64,000 bases of DNA from Bremerella volcania (GTDB lineage Bacteria > Planctomycetota > Planctomycetia > Pirellulales > Pirellulaceae). Below are positions 52,791-60,231 of this stretch, piece after piece. Positions within the stretch are counted from its first letter, which is position 1. The number at the start of each line of letters is the position of its first letter. The notes beneath the pieces are model-generated. The model was not told where the DNA came from. It did not search any database and saw only the letters and a program-made list of their open reading frames with translations. The position numbers and the translations under genes were made by a program. The stretch spans positions 62,001 to 126,000 of the forward strand of contig NZ_CP036289.1 of assembly GCF_007748115.1 (NCBI RefSeq). The letters are read 5' to 3'.

Positions 52791-53805
52791 GGCGGTACGA
52801 TCCTCCGGAGTCGTTGGCGATCTGCCTCATTTCTACTTCGGCGGCTTTATCGATGAATGAGATCGAATGAATCTTGGTGCGGTTGCTGCCGCCGATGTTC
52901 AGCGCTTTCACCGCTGGGACGACGTTCGGCTCGAACTGACCGTCGGTCATGAAAAAGATGGCATCGGGGGCAGGCGTCAGTTTGAATGCTTCTTCAAATG
53001 CAGGAATCGGGTTGGTACCCCCTTGGGCCGGAACCGTATTGAGCCAACGTTTGACGTTGTCGAGATCGCGTTTCGGGTTTCGCCAGCCACGCATCGTGTA
53101 GGGAACGGATACGCTGTTGAAGAAGACGATCTGGAATTCACTCTCGCGCGACATACTGCGGATCGCTTCCAGGACCTCTTCTTTTAAATATTCGATCTTC
53201 GGACCACTCATACTGCCGCTGCAGTCGGCGATGATGCAGATGCGCGACCCTTCAGCCCGGACGCCCATGAACGTGGTACCGGCACCGACGGCACCACCGC
53301 CGCCGCCAATGGTGTTGAGCGATCCGGCCGCGCCCCCTGCGGCACCGCTGGGTAGGAGCTGCGAAAGACTGACTTCCTGACCCATCTCGGACGTGGCCGC
53401 GGTTGGGGGTTCGATATCGGCGACCAGCTCGTCGAGGCTGGCCGTGTCGGACGATTGTTCGACGTCGCTCGTATCGAGAACGTCGCCGCCAGAGTCAGTC
53501 AGATCGATCCCCGGTAGTTCGCCGATCGAGACTTCATCCCCTTCGGGAATTCCACTGCGATAATCACAAGTGACGGCTGCCAGGACAAACAAGATGCCCA
53601 TGTGAATCAGCAGCGAAGCAAAGCCAGAGATACTGTCGGTCAGCCAGTTGTGGGACTTTGGTTGCTGGTCTTCTTCGGACTTATGCAGTTGTTCGGCGTC
53701 GGGCAGACGGACCACATTCCCGCAGTGCGGACAGACGACTTCGCCACCCAATTGATCGGCGGTTGCCGTCAGGTTCTTGCTGCAATAAAAGCAGGAAAGT
53801 TGCAT
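52774..53805 (-). CDS. Zinc-ribbon and von Willebrand A protein heading the Tol-like operon
   Basis: 343 residues. A cytoplasmic zinc ribbon (C5-x2-C8 and C25-PH-C28) is followed by one transmembrane helix (about 59-80, GFASLLIHMGILFVLAAVTC), an acidic linker and a Gly-rich stretch. Residues about 185-343 form a vWA domain with MIDAS motif DCSGSMS (Asp 194), QGGTNP (Thr) and FFMTDGQFE (Asp). All metal-binding positions are there, so it can bind Mg and a ligand outside the membrane. First gene of an eight-gene unit. The pairing of vWA and ExbB/D genes is known from planctomycete genomes, but the role is not. Confidence 0.88.
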   Translation of the reverse strand: MQLSCFYCSKNLTATADQLGGEVVCPHCGNVVRLPDAEQLHKSEEDQQPKSHNWLTDSISGFASLLIHMGILFVLAAVTCDYRSGIPEGDEVSIGELPGIDLTDSGGDVLDTSDVEQSSDTASLDELVADIEPPTAATSEMGQEVSLSQLLPSGAAGGAAGSLNTIGGGGGAVGAGTTFMGVRAEGSRICIIADCSGSMSGPKIEYLKEEVLEAIRSMSRESEFQIVFFNSVSVPYTMRGWRNPKRDLDNVKRWLNTVPAQGGTNPIPAFEEAFKLTPAPDAIFFMTDGQFEPNVVPAVKALNIGGSNRTKIHSISFIDKAAEVEMRQIANDSGGSYRHVSAF

Positions 53806-54043
53806 GGTGGGAACTCACGAAAAGTCTTCGTTCACCGGTCGAGACCGCAAACTGCTAAAATCAGAGGAGCATGGCAGTTGCGCACCGTAAGGTGGTGTAC
53901 ACTGCACAATCATCATCGTAGGAATAGAATACAAGTCGGTCAATGAATTGGGACGTTTGCCGTGTTCTCGATATCGTAGCGAACCCCCAGTGATTACCTG
54001 CCGGCCGCCCACCCCAATAGAGCTAGACGCGGATTAGATTTAT

Positions 54044-55972
54044 ATGCCAGAAAATGGAAAAAACTTCGCAGGCCTGAATGTTGCCTCGTTCGAGAGTCGT
54101 CGTGGTAAAGAAATGGCGGTGATCATCGAGAAGTTCGGAGGCGTTCCGCATGTGAGCCCTTCGATGCGCGAAGTGCCGCTGGAAGATAATCAGCCAGCTG
54201 TCGACTTTGCTAACCGGGTGATCACCGGGCAAATCGACATTGTGATTTTCATGACCGGGGTAGGATTTAACCACCTGCTGGCGGCCATTGATCGCAAGGT
54301 CGACAAGCAGCGATTTTTGGATGCCTTGTCCGACATCACCACGATCTGCCGCGGGCCGAAGCCGGTGGCCGCGATGCGGGAAGTGAATCTCACACCGACC
54401 ATTAAAGTACCAGAGCCCAACACCTGGCGCGAGATTCTGCAAACCATCGACACCGAGATCCATATCGCCAATCAAACTTTGGTGGTGCAAGAATACGGCG
54501 TGACCAATGCCAGCCTGGTCGCGGGGCTCGAGGCTCGCGGCGCGCATGTCGAAACGCTGCATGTTTACGACTGGGACTTGCCCGAAGATATCGGCCCCTT
54601 GGCGGCGAACATCCAGAAGATGATCGACGGCAAGATCGACGTTTCGCTTTTCACGTCGGCCAACCAATTGAATCACGTCTTGAAGCTGGCCCAGAGGCAG
54701 GGGCAGATGGAAGCCTTTTCCGCCGCGCTTCGCGGAACCGTGATTTGTAGCGTGGGTCCCACGATGAGCGAACGCCTGCGTGACCTGGGCTACCCGGTCG
54801 ACGTCGAGCCTGAGCATCCCAAGATGGGACCGCTGGTGGCGGCCGCGGCCGAGCGTTCGCAAGACATCCTGGTGCGCAAGCGCCAGATTCGCGCGGTCCT
54901 GGAAGAGACCACCAAGGCAGCGCTCAACAAAGAGGCACCCTGGTACAACAGCGCGTTTCTGAAGGCTTGCCGACGCGAGCCCACCGACTTCACGCCGGTC
55001 TGGCTGATGCGTCAGGCCGGGCGCTACATGAAGGAATACCGCGACGTCCGCGCGAAGACCACCTTCCTGGAACTGTGTGCCAATCCGCAGCTTTGCAGCG
55101 AAGTGATGTGCACGGCGGTTGAGAAGTTGGGAGTTGACGCGGCCATCATCTTCTCGGACCTGCTGCCGATCTTGCAGCCGATGGGTTTGGATCTGGAGTT
55201 CGCCAAGGGGGAAGGCCCCGTCATTCACAACCCCATTCGCGAAGCGGCCGACGTCGATCGCGTGCTGGAACTGGAAAGCACCGACTCGCTGCACTACGTC
55301 ATGGAAACGGTCAAGCAAACGCGAGCCGACTTGCCGGCCGACATGCCGCTGATTGGCTTTGCCGGGGCTCCGTTCACGCTGGCCAGTTACGCCATCGAAG
55401 GGGGTGGCAGCCGCGATTACGTGAACACCAAGACCCTCATGTTCCGCGACCCAGGTGCCTGGCGAGAACTGATGGAACGCTTTGTCCGAGCGATTTCGCG
55501 ATATTTGAATGCCCAGATTGCCGCCGGTGCCCAGGCGGTGCAGTTGTTCGATTCGTGGGCTGGAGCGCTCGGACCGGATGACTATCGCCGCTATGTGCTT
55601 CCATACGTGAAGGACATCGTCGCGCAGATTGCCCCAGGCGTGCCGGTGATCAACTTCGCAACCGGCAATCCGGCCCTGCTGCCGATGCTGGCCGAATCGG
55701 GCGCTGCGGTGGTTGGCGTCGATTGGCGCATTCGTCTGGACGTGGCCTGGGAAACGGTTGGCCACAATATTGCGGTACAAGGGAACCTCGATCCGGTTTC
55801 GCTACTGGCCGACCCGATGGAACTTCGTCGCCGCGCGAAGGACGTCCTCGACCAGGCTGCCGGGCGACCGGGGCATATCTTTAATCTGGGGCACGGCGTG
55901 ATGCAGCAAACACCAGTCGACAACGCGCGGGCGTTAGTTGATATGGTTCACGAAATGAGCCAGCGGAAGTAA
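54044..55972 (+). CDS. hemE: Uroporphyrinogen-III synthase/decarboxylase fusion
   Basis: 642 residues. The first 275 residues match uroporphyrinogen-III synthase (HemD): two alpha/beta lobes with VASFESRRGKEMAVIIEKFG, IDIVIFMTGVGFNHLL, LFTSANQLNHVLKLA and VICSVGPTMSERLRDLGYPV. From about 302 comes a full uroporphyrinogen decarboxylase (HemE) with PVWLMRQAGRYMKEYR, IFSDLLPILQPMGLDLEF, GFAGAPFTLASYAIEGG and LFDSWAGAL. The protein would do two consecutive steps of heme synthesis, hydroxymethylbilane to uroporphyrinogen III to coproporphyrinogen III. The ATG at 54044 is at the start of the HemD fold. It is divergent from the Tol-like operon. Confidence 0.92.
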   Translation: MPENGKNFAGLNVASFESRRGKEMAVIIEKFGGVPHVSPSMREVPLEDNQPAVDFANRVITGQIDIVIFMTGVGFNHLLAAIDRKVDKQRFLDALSDITTICRGPKPVAAMREVNLTPTIKVPEPNTWREILQTIDTEIHIANQTLVVQEYGVTNASLVAGLEARGAHVETLHVYDWDLPEDIGPLAANIQKMIDGKIDVSLFTSANQLNHVLKLAQRQGQMEAFSAALRGTVICSVGPTMSERLRDLGYPVDVEPEHPKMGPLVAAAAERSQDILVRKRQIRAVLEETTKAALNKEAPWYNSAFLKACRREPTDFTPVWLMRQAGRYMKEYRDVRAKTTFLELCANPQLCSEVMCTAVEKLGVDAAIIFSDLLPILQPMGLDLEFAKGEGPVIHNPIREAADVDRVLELESTDSLHYVMETVKQTRADLPADMPLIGFAGAPFTLASYAIEGGGSRDYVNTKTLMFRDPGAWRELMERFVRAISRYLNAQIAAGAQAVQLFDSWAGALGPDDYRRYVLPYVKDIVAQIAPGVPVINFATGNPALLPMLAESGAAVVGVDWRIRLDVAWETVGHNIAVQGNLDPVSLLADPMELRRRAKDVLDQAAGRPGHIFNLGHGVMQQTPVDNARALVDMVHEMSQRK

Positions 55973-56013
55973 TCCCTATCCGGTCGTGAGTCGTTCTTTT
56001 GCTTCGGAAAGAA

Positions 56014-56176
56014 TAGCCACAGAGAGCACAGAGGACACGGAGAGGGGATTGTTAACCACGGATTTCACAGATAGACACGGATGAAATTCGGAAGTGTCGA
56101 AGACGAATCTTAGATATCTGTGTTCATCCGTGTAATTCGTGGTTAAAGTTCTTCCCTCTGTGCTCTCTGTGGCTAA
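56014..56176. repeat. Composite palindromic intergenic element
   Basis: Outer arms TAGCCACAGAGAGCACAGAG (56014-56033) and its complement ending at 56175. Inner arms TTAACCACGGATTTCACAG and ACACGGATGAA pair imperfectly with TTCATCCGTGT and ATTCGTGGTTAA (56123-56146). It fills the space between the hem gene and the PD-(D/E)XK-like gene. Similar words occur as dispersed repeats in many environmental bacteria. Confidence 0.75.
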
Positions 56177-56218
56177 TCATTCCGATGAAGGACCATCGCT
56201 TGGATGGTCCTGATCTCT

Positions 56219-56794
56219 TCAGGCGATGGCTGGGGCTGTACTGGTGGATCGACGATGGTCGAAGTCACCGCCTGAGACGATGGGCGTGCGAAGGGTGACT
56301 TGCAGTGGTTCGGCCAGTTGGCGGAAGGCTTTGGTTGGCATCGACATCGTTTTCCAACGCGGCGAGATCTTCCGAGCCCAGGCCACGTACAAGTCGAGCC
56401 GGATCCCAATGAACGCATAGAGTCGGTCTTGATGCGGATACAACAAGTGGGACGGAACGGGGGCCATTTCGCCGACGACGTCGTACACAAAGACAAGCAT
56501 CCCGCGAAACTGCGGACCCAACAGCCGCTGCCACTGCGACAGGCTTTGCAGGTCGTCGGTGGTGGTCCAGTTCTTCCAGTAGCGGTTCTTGCGACCGGAA
56601 GGGAATTTGCGTCCCTTCACGTCGATCAACCACGACATGTCGCTGCCGCTGGGGGTCGCGATGAAGTCCAGATTCTTCAACGAGCCAGCCCCGTACAGCG
56701 AGCGGCGCCGTTCGTCGACCGCGATGTAGGGGATCTTCTCGTCGCGCAAGAATGCCTCGAGTGCGACTTCATAGTGGTTCGTGCGGATCGTCAT
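56219..56794 (-). CDS. PD-(D/E)XK nuclease-like hypothetical protein
   Basis: 191 residues from the ATG at 56794, which has GAGGA upstream; the frame extends 60 codons further without support. TNHYEVALEAFLRDEKIPYI begins an alpha helix with an early Glu. Then NLDFIATPSGSDMSWLIDVK and GRKFP give a spaced Asp...Asp-x-Lys pattern, typical of PD-(D/E)XK nucleases. The rest includes FRGMLVFVYDV and two Trp/Arg-rich segments. It may be a structure-specific or restriction-like nuclease or an inactive relative. It follows hisS on the minus strand with 97 nt between them. Confidence 0.75.
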   Translation of the reverse strand: MTIRTNHYEVALEAFLRDEKIPYIAVDERRRSLYGAGSLKNLDFIATPSGSDMSWLIDVKGRKFPSGRKNRYWKNWTTTDDLQSLSQWQRLLGPQFRGMLVFVYDVVGEMAPVPSHLLYPHQDRLYAFIGIRLDLYVAWARKISPRWKTMSMPTKAFRQLAEPLQVTLRTPIVSGGDFDHRRSTSTAPAIA

Positions 56795-56891
56795 CGGTGT
56801 TGTCCTCGGGGTAGCTGCGAGGTGAGAAGCCGGAGATCTTTTCGTTGGCTTCAATATCGCAACTAGGGGTGACAACACCTTGTCACGGGGG

Positions 56892-58244
56892 TTATGCGGT
56901 GGGCCGCAGAATTTGCGAAATTCCCGCAATGAGTTCTTCGGCACCCCCCGCGAGGCTGGCGTCGATCGAGTCACCGGTCTTCAGATCCTTGACCTGACAG
57001 TGGTTCTCGGCCAATTCGCGATCCCCAGCGACGACCGCGACCTTAAACCCGCGACGGTCGGCATACTTCAGCTGCTGACCCAGCTTCTTGGCATCGGGAT
57101 AGAGTTCGACGTTGAAGCCTGCCCCGCGAAGCGTCGCCGCGATCTTCAGGTACTGTTGCAAGCTGCTCTCATCGAAATAGGGAATGAAGACCTCAGCCGG
57201 CGTCGTTCGGGCTTCGATCTTGCCGAGTTCCTCCATGGCGGCCAGAAGTCGGTCGAGCCCCAGCGATGCTCCGATGCCAGGTAGTTCCTGGTTGGTGTAC
57301 AAGCTGGCCAGGTCGTTGTAACGGCCGCCGCTGCAGACGCTGCCGATGCCAGGCAGCTCGCTGAGAAAGGTTTCGAAGATCGTCCCGGTGTAGTAGTCCA
57401 AACCGCGGGCAATCGAGACGTCGATCTGAAGCCGGTTGGCCGGGACGCCAGCGGCTGCGGTGGCCGCAGTCAACTCGCGGAGTTGTCCAACACCGATCTC
57501 GCCTTTCTCGCTGCCGGCTACCAGACTGTCGAGTGACGACAGGATCTCGTCGGTCGAGCCGCCAATTTCTGCCAGCTTCAAAACCTGGGCTGCTTGCTCG
57601 GCGGAAGCTCCGGCCGTTTCCTGCATTTCGGCGGCGACTTTCTCGGCACCGATCTTGGCCAGTTTGTCGAGCGCACGCAGGATCTCCGTCGACTTCTCCA
57701 CCAGGTCGAGCTTCTCGAGCAAACCCGATAGCACCTGGCGATTGTTCACACGGACCGTGAAGCCTTCGAAGCCGATCGCCAGCATCAGGTCGTGAATGAC
57801 CAGGGCCGTTTCGATATCGGCTACGATGCTCTTGGTGCCGATCGTATCGAAGTCGCACTGCATGAACTCACGGTAACGTCCGCGCTGGGTGTTCTCGCCG
57901 CGCCAGACGGTGGCGATGTGATAACGTTTGAAGGGCGTTCCCAGCTGGCCGATGTGCTGCGCGGCGAAGCGGGCCAGGGGAACGGTCAGGTCGAAACGCA
58001 TCCCCACGTCTCGTTTGCCATGATCCTCGAACCGATACATCTGCCGGTCGGTTTCGTCGCTTCCCTTGCCCAGCAGAATCTCGGCATATTCCAGCGTGGG
58101 AGTATCGATCGGGGCAAAACCATACGAACGATAAACGCGGCGAGCCGTGCTGACCAACTCTTCGCGCGGCATCATCGCGTCGGGCAGATAGTCGCGAAAG
58201 CCTTTGAGCGTACGGGGTTGGATGAGCTTCTTCTTGTTGGACAT
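56892..58244 (-). CDS. hisS: Histidyl-tRNA synthetase
   Basis: 450 residues. Class II signatures: RTLKGFRDYLPDAMMPREEL (motif 1 region), GMRFDLTVPLARF and TVWRGENTQRGRYREFMQCD (motif 2). The HisRS-specific motifs are RGLDYYTGTIFE and SVCSGGRYNDLASLY, with SLGLDRLL as motif 3. The C-terminal anticodon-binding domain begins near AEVFIPYFDE. A helical insertion between the catalytic blocks (EKSTEILRALDKLAKIGAEK) is of the longer type. It charges tRNA-His with histidine. The PD-(D/E)XK-like gene follows. Confidence 0.97.
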   Translation of the reverse strand: MSNKKKLIQPRTLKGFRDYLPDAMMPREELVSTARRVYRSYGFAPIDTPTLEYAEILLGKGSDETDRQMYRFEDHGKRDVGMRFDLTVPLARFAAQHIGQLGTPFKRYHIATVWRGENTQRGRYREFMQCDFDTIGTKSIVADIETALVIHDLMLAIGFEGFTVRVNNRQVLSGLLEKLDLVEKSTEILRALDKLAKIGAEKVAAEMQETAGASAEQAAQVLKLAEIGGSTDEILSSLDSLVAGSEKGEIGVGQLRELTAATAAAGVPANRLQIDVSIARGLDYYTGTIFETFLSELPGIGSVCSGGRYNDLASLYTNQELPGIGASLGLDRLLAAMEELGKIEARTTPAEVFIPYFDESSLQQYLKIAATLRGAGFNVELYPDAKKLGQQLKYADRRGFKVAVVAGDRELAENHCQVKDLKTGDSIDASLAGGAEELIAGISQILRPTA

Positions 58245-58335
58245 GGGATTCGAGTTGGGTTGGTTCTGGTATCGTTTTCAGTTAGGACAGGGTAGCTTGG
58301 CAAGTGTTCGCCCAGGATGATGTTGTCGTTGTCTC

Positions 58336-58511
58336 GTCCCCTCTCCACCGTCTTCGGGGGAGAGGGTTAGGGTGAGGGGGCATGTTATCGGAGCGAAGGA
58401 CAAAGGCGAAATGGGTTCCTATCCGTACGGAGTGAGAAAACCACCATTCTGGCCAACGTTGGTTCAGAAATCCCTCACCCTAGCCCTCTCCCTTCAAGGG
58501 AGAGGGGACAA
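58336..58511. repeat. Dispersed foldback repeat, copy 3
   Basis: Left half GTCCCCTCTCCACC with GGGAGAGGGTTAGGGTGAGG. Right half CCCTCACCCTAGCCCTCTCC with GGGAGAGGGGAC. It lies between hisS and the YkgJ-type gene and can fold as one long stem. Confidence 0.8.
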
Positions 58512-58546
58512 GATTTACTGGGCCGGAACCTTCCGTTTGACGTGTA

Positions 58547-58981
58547 CTAGCCCAGAATCGGCAACACGGGCGGCTTGGCACTTCGTAGGCTTTGCCCTGG
58601 GCGGCGAGGCGTGGTGGCTTCGGCGTACTCCCAGATTTGCTCTGGGGTCTCGAAGTACTTCTCGTAGCACCAATCGTCGTCGTATTCGCACGCTTCGGTC
58701 GTGTAATCGCGACAGATCTGCGGACGGGTCTCGTAGATGCCGCAGCGGTGATCGTCGAGCAGGTGCTTGCATGTAGTGTGCACCAGCAGATACCAAACGT
58801 CGTCGTCCAGAAAGACCGAGGCGCCCTCGTGCAGCAAATACCACCGGATGAACTCGAAATCGGCAAATTCGGTGGGCGTTTCAATCGGCAGGGCGAAGTA
58901 GCGGCAGCACTTGGCCGTGCAGTATTCGCACAGGTTCTCATCCGGCCCAAGATCTTCTCGGCGGACCTTTTTCTGGATCAT
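58547..58981 (-). CDS. YkgJ-type cysteine cluster protein
   Basis: 144 residues. The Cys pattern is CEYCTAKCCRYFALP near the start, then TCKHLLDDHRCGIYETRPQI, CRDY and EACEYDDDWC. This is the YkgJ/UPF0153 arrangement, in which the Cys residues bind zinc or an iron-sulfur cluster. The function of the family is not settled. Cytoplasmic. It is divergent from purU and lies beyond the foldback repeat from hisS. Confidence 0.9.
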   Translation of the reverse strand: MIQKKVRREDLGPDENLCEYCTAKCCRYFALPIETPTEFADFEFIRWYLLHEGASVFLDDDVWYLLVHTTCKHLLDDHRCGIYETRPQICRDYTTEACEYDDDWCYEKYFETPEQIWEYAEATTPRRPGQSLRSAKPPVLPILG

Positions 58982-59127
58982 TTTGCCATCCTCGGCGAAT
59001 TGGTGGCGTTGTTAAGATGGTGGACTTCTTCGGACAAGGTAGCAAACCGGTGCTACAATGCCTAGTTCGGGTCGATAATCGAACCAGGTTCAATCGTTGT
59101 TTTCAGGACTCCATAGGTAGTTTGGCG

Positions 59128-59991
59128 ATGCTCGTTGTGATCACCGCAGTCGGACCGGATAACGTGGGTTTGGCCGATCCGATTATTCACTATGTGACGG
59201 GTTTGGGGGCGAACATCGCCGAAATCCAGATGTACGACCATGACGAAGAAGCCGTCTTCGCCATGTTCCTGCGAGTTCACATCGATGCCGATCTCTACAA
59301 CTCGCTGCGAACCGCATTGACCGAGATTGGCCGCCTGAAAAAGCTTTCCATCCGGGTCTGGTCCGCGGACGTCCGCCGCGACTGCCCACGGATCGCGATC
59401 TGCACGACCTACCGGCCTGAGCCAGCTCAGGCCGTGCTCGAAGCGATCGCGGCAGGGGATATTCACGCGATACCGGCGGTCATGATCGGAAACCGCGATA
59501 ACTGCAAAGGGCTGGCTGAAAGCCACGGCGTCGACTGGCAGAACATCGGCGGCGAAAAGGGGGAAGCCAACGACGAGCGGATGATCGAAATCCTCGACGA
59601 ATATGACGTCGACTACGTTCTGCTGGCGCGCTACATGCGCGTGCTGCCGGCAACCAGCTGCTGGAAATACGCCGGGGGACGGATCATCAATCTGCACCAT
59701 GGACTTCTGCCCAGTTTTCCAGGCATTCGTCCGTACCACGATGCCAACGAGGTGCGGATGCTCACGTTCGGAGCAACCTGCCACTTCATCGTTCCTGAAC
59801 TGGATGCGGGCAATCAGATCATCCATCAGGAAACGTTTTCCGTCGAACCAGGCACCAAGATCGAAGAAATCGTCCGAATCGGTCAGGAAGTCAACGAGCC
59901 TACTTGCCTGGTCGAAGGTCTGCGTCGCGTGGTAGCCGGAGAGGTGGAACTTCATTTCCACCGCGTAGTTCCCCGCAAGTCTCACGACTAG
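59128..59991 (+). CDS. purU: Formyltetrahydrofolate deformylase
   Basis: 287 residues. The N-terminal ACT-like domain (MLVVITAVGPDNVGLADPII, FAMFLRVHIDADLYNSLRTA) is followed by the formyltransferase fold with RIAICTTYRPE, AVMIGNRDNCKGLAESHGV, DYVLLARYMRVLP, INLHHGLLPSFPGIRPYHDA and ELDAGNQII. The Asn-His-Asp catalytic triad (INLHH and ELDAG) is intact. It hydrolyses 10-formyl-tetrahydrofolate to formate and tetrahydrofolate. The start at 59128 is chosen because the ACT fold begins there; AGGTAG lies upstream. The upstream frame has no similarity. Confidence 0.9.
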   Translation: MLVVITAVGPDNVGLADPIIHYVTGLGANIAEIQMYDHDEEAVFAMFLRVHIDADLYNSLRTALTEIGRLKKLSIRVWSADVRRDCPRIAICTTYRPEPAQAVLEAIAAGDIHAIPAVMIGNRDNCKGLAESHGVDWQNIGGEKGEANDERMIEILDEYDVDYVLLARYMRVLPATSCWKYAGGRIINLHHGLLPSFPGIRPYHDANEVRMLTFGATCHFIVPELDAGNQIIHQETFSVEPGTKIEEIVRIGQEVNEPTCLVEGLRRVVAGEVELHFHRVVPRKSHD

Positions 59992-60231
59992 TTCCATCGG
60001 TCTTATTGGATTTAATCGACCGATTGCGCCGATTGTTTCGGCTGTGCTGGTCGTTTGGGGTATTTTTGGGTGGTATCCATGGCGATATTGGACCCGCGCC
60101 TCTTGCGACGCTCGTTAGGCGACCTAGGTTTCCTGGGACTCAAATTACTAGGAATCAACCATCGTTTTATTTCGCGCCAGATCTCAGGCACGATACGGTG
60201 GTTGGCCGAAATGGAGTATGGTGGGCAGGCC

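Noticed and set aside
54023-55780. 585-codon minus-strand open frame over the HemD-HemE gene
   Set aside because: The plus frame carries complete HemD and HemE motifs; the antisense frame is rich in His and Arg, as expected of a shadow.
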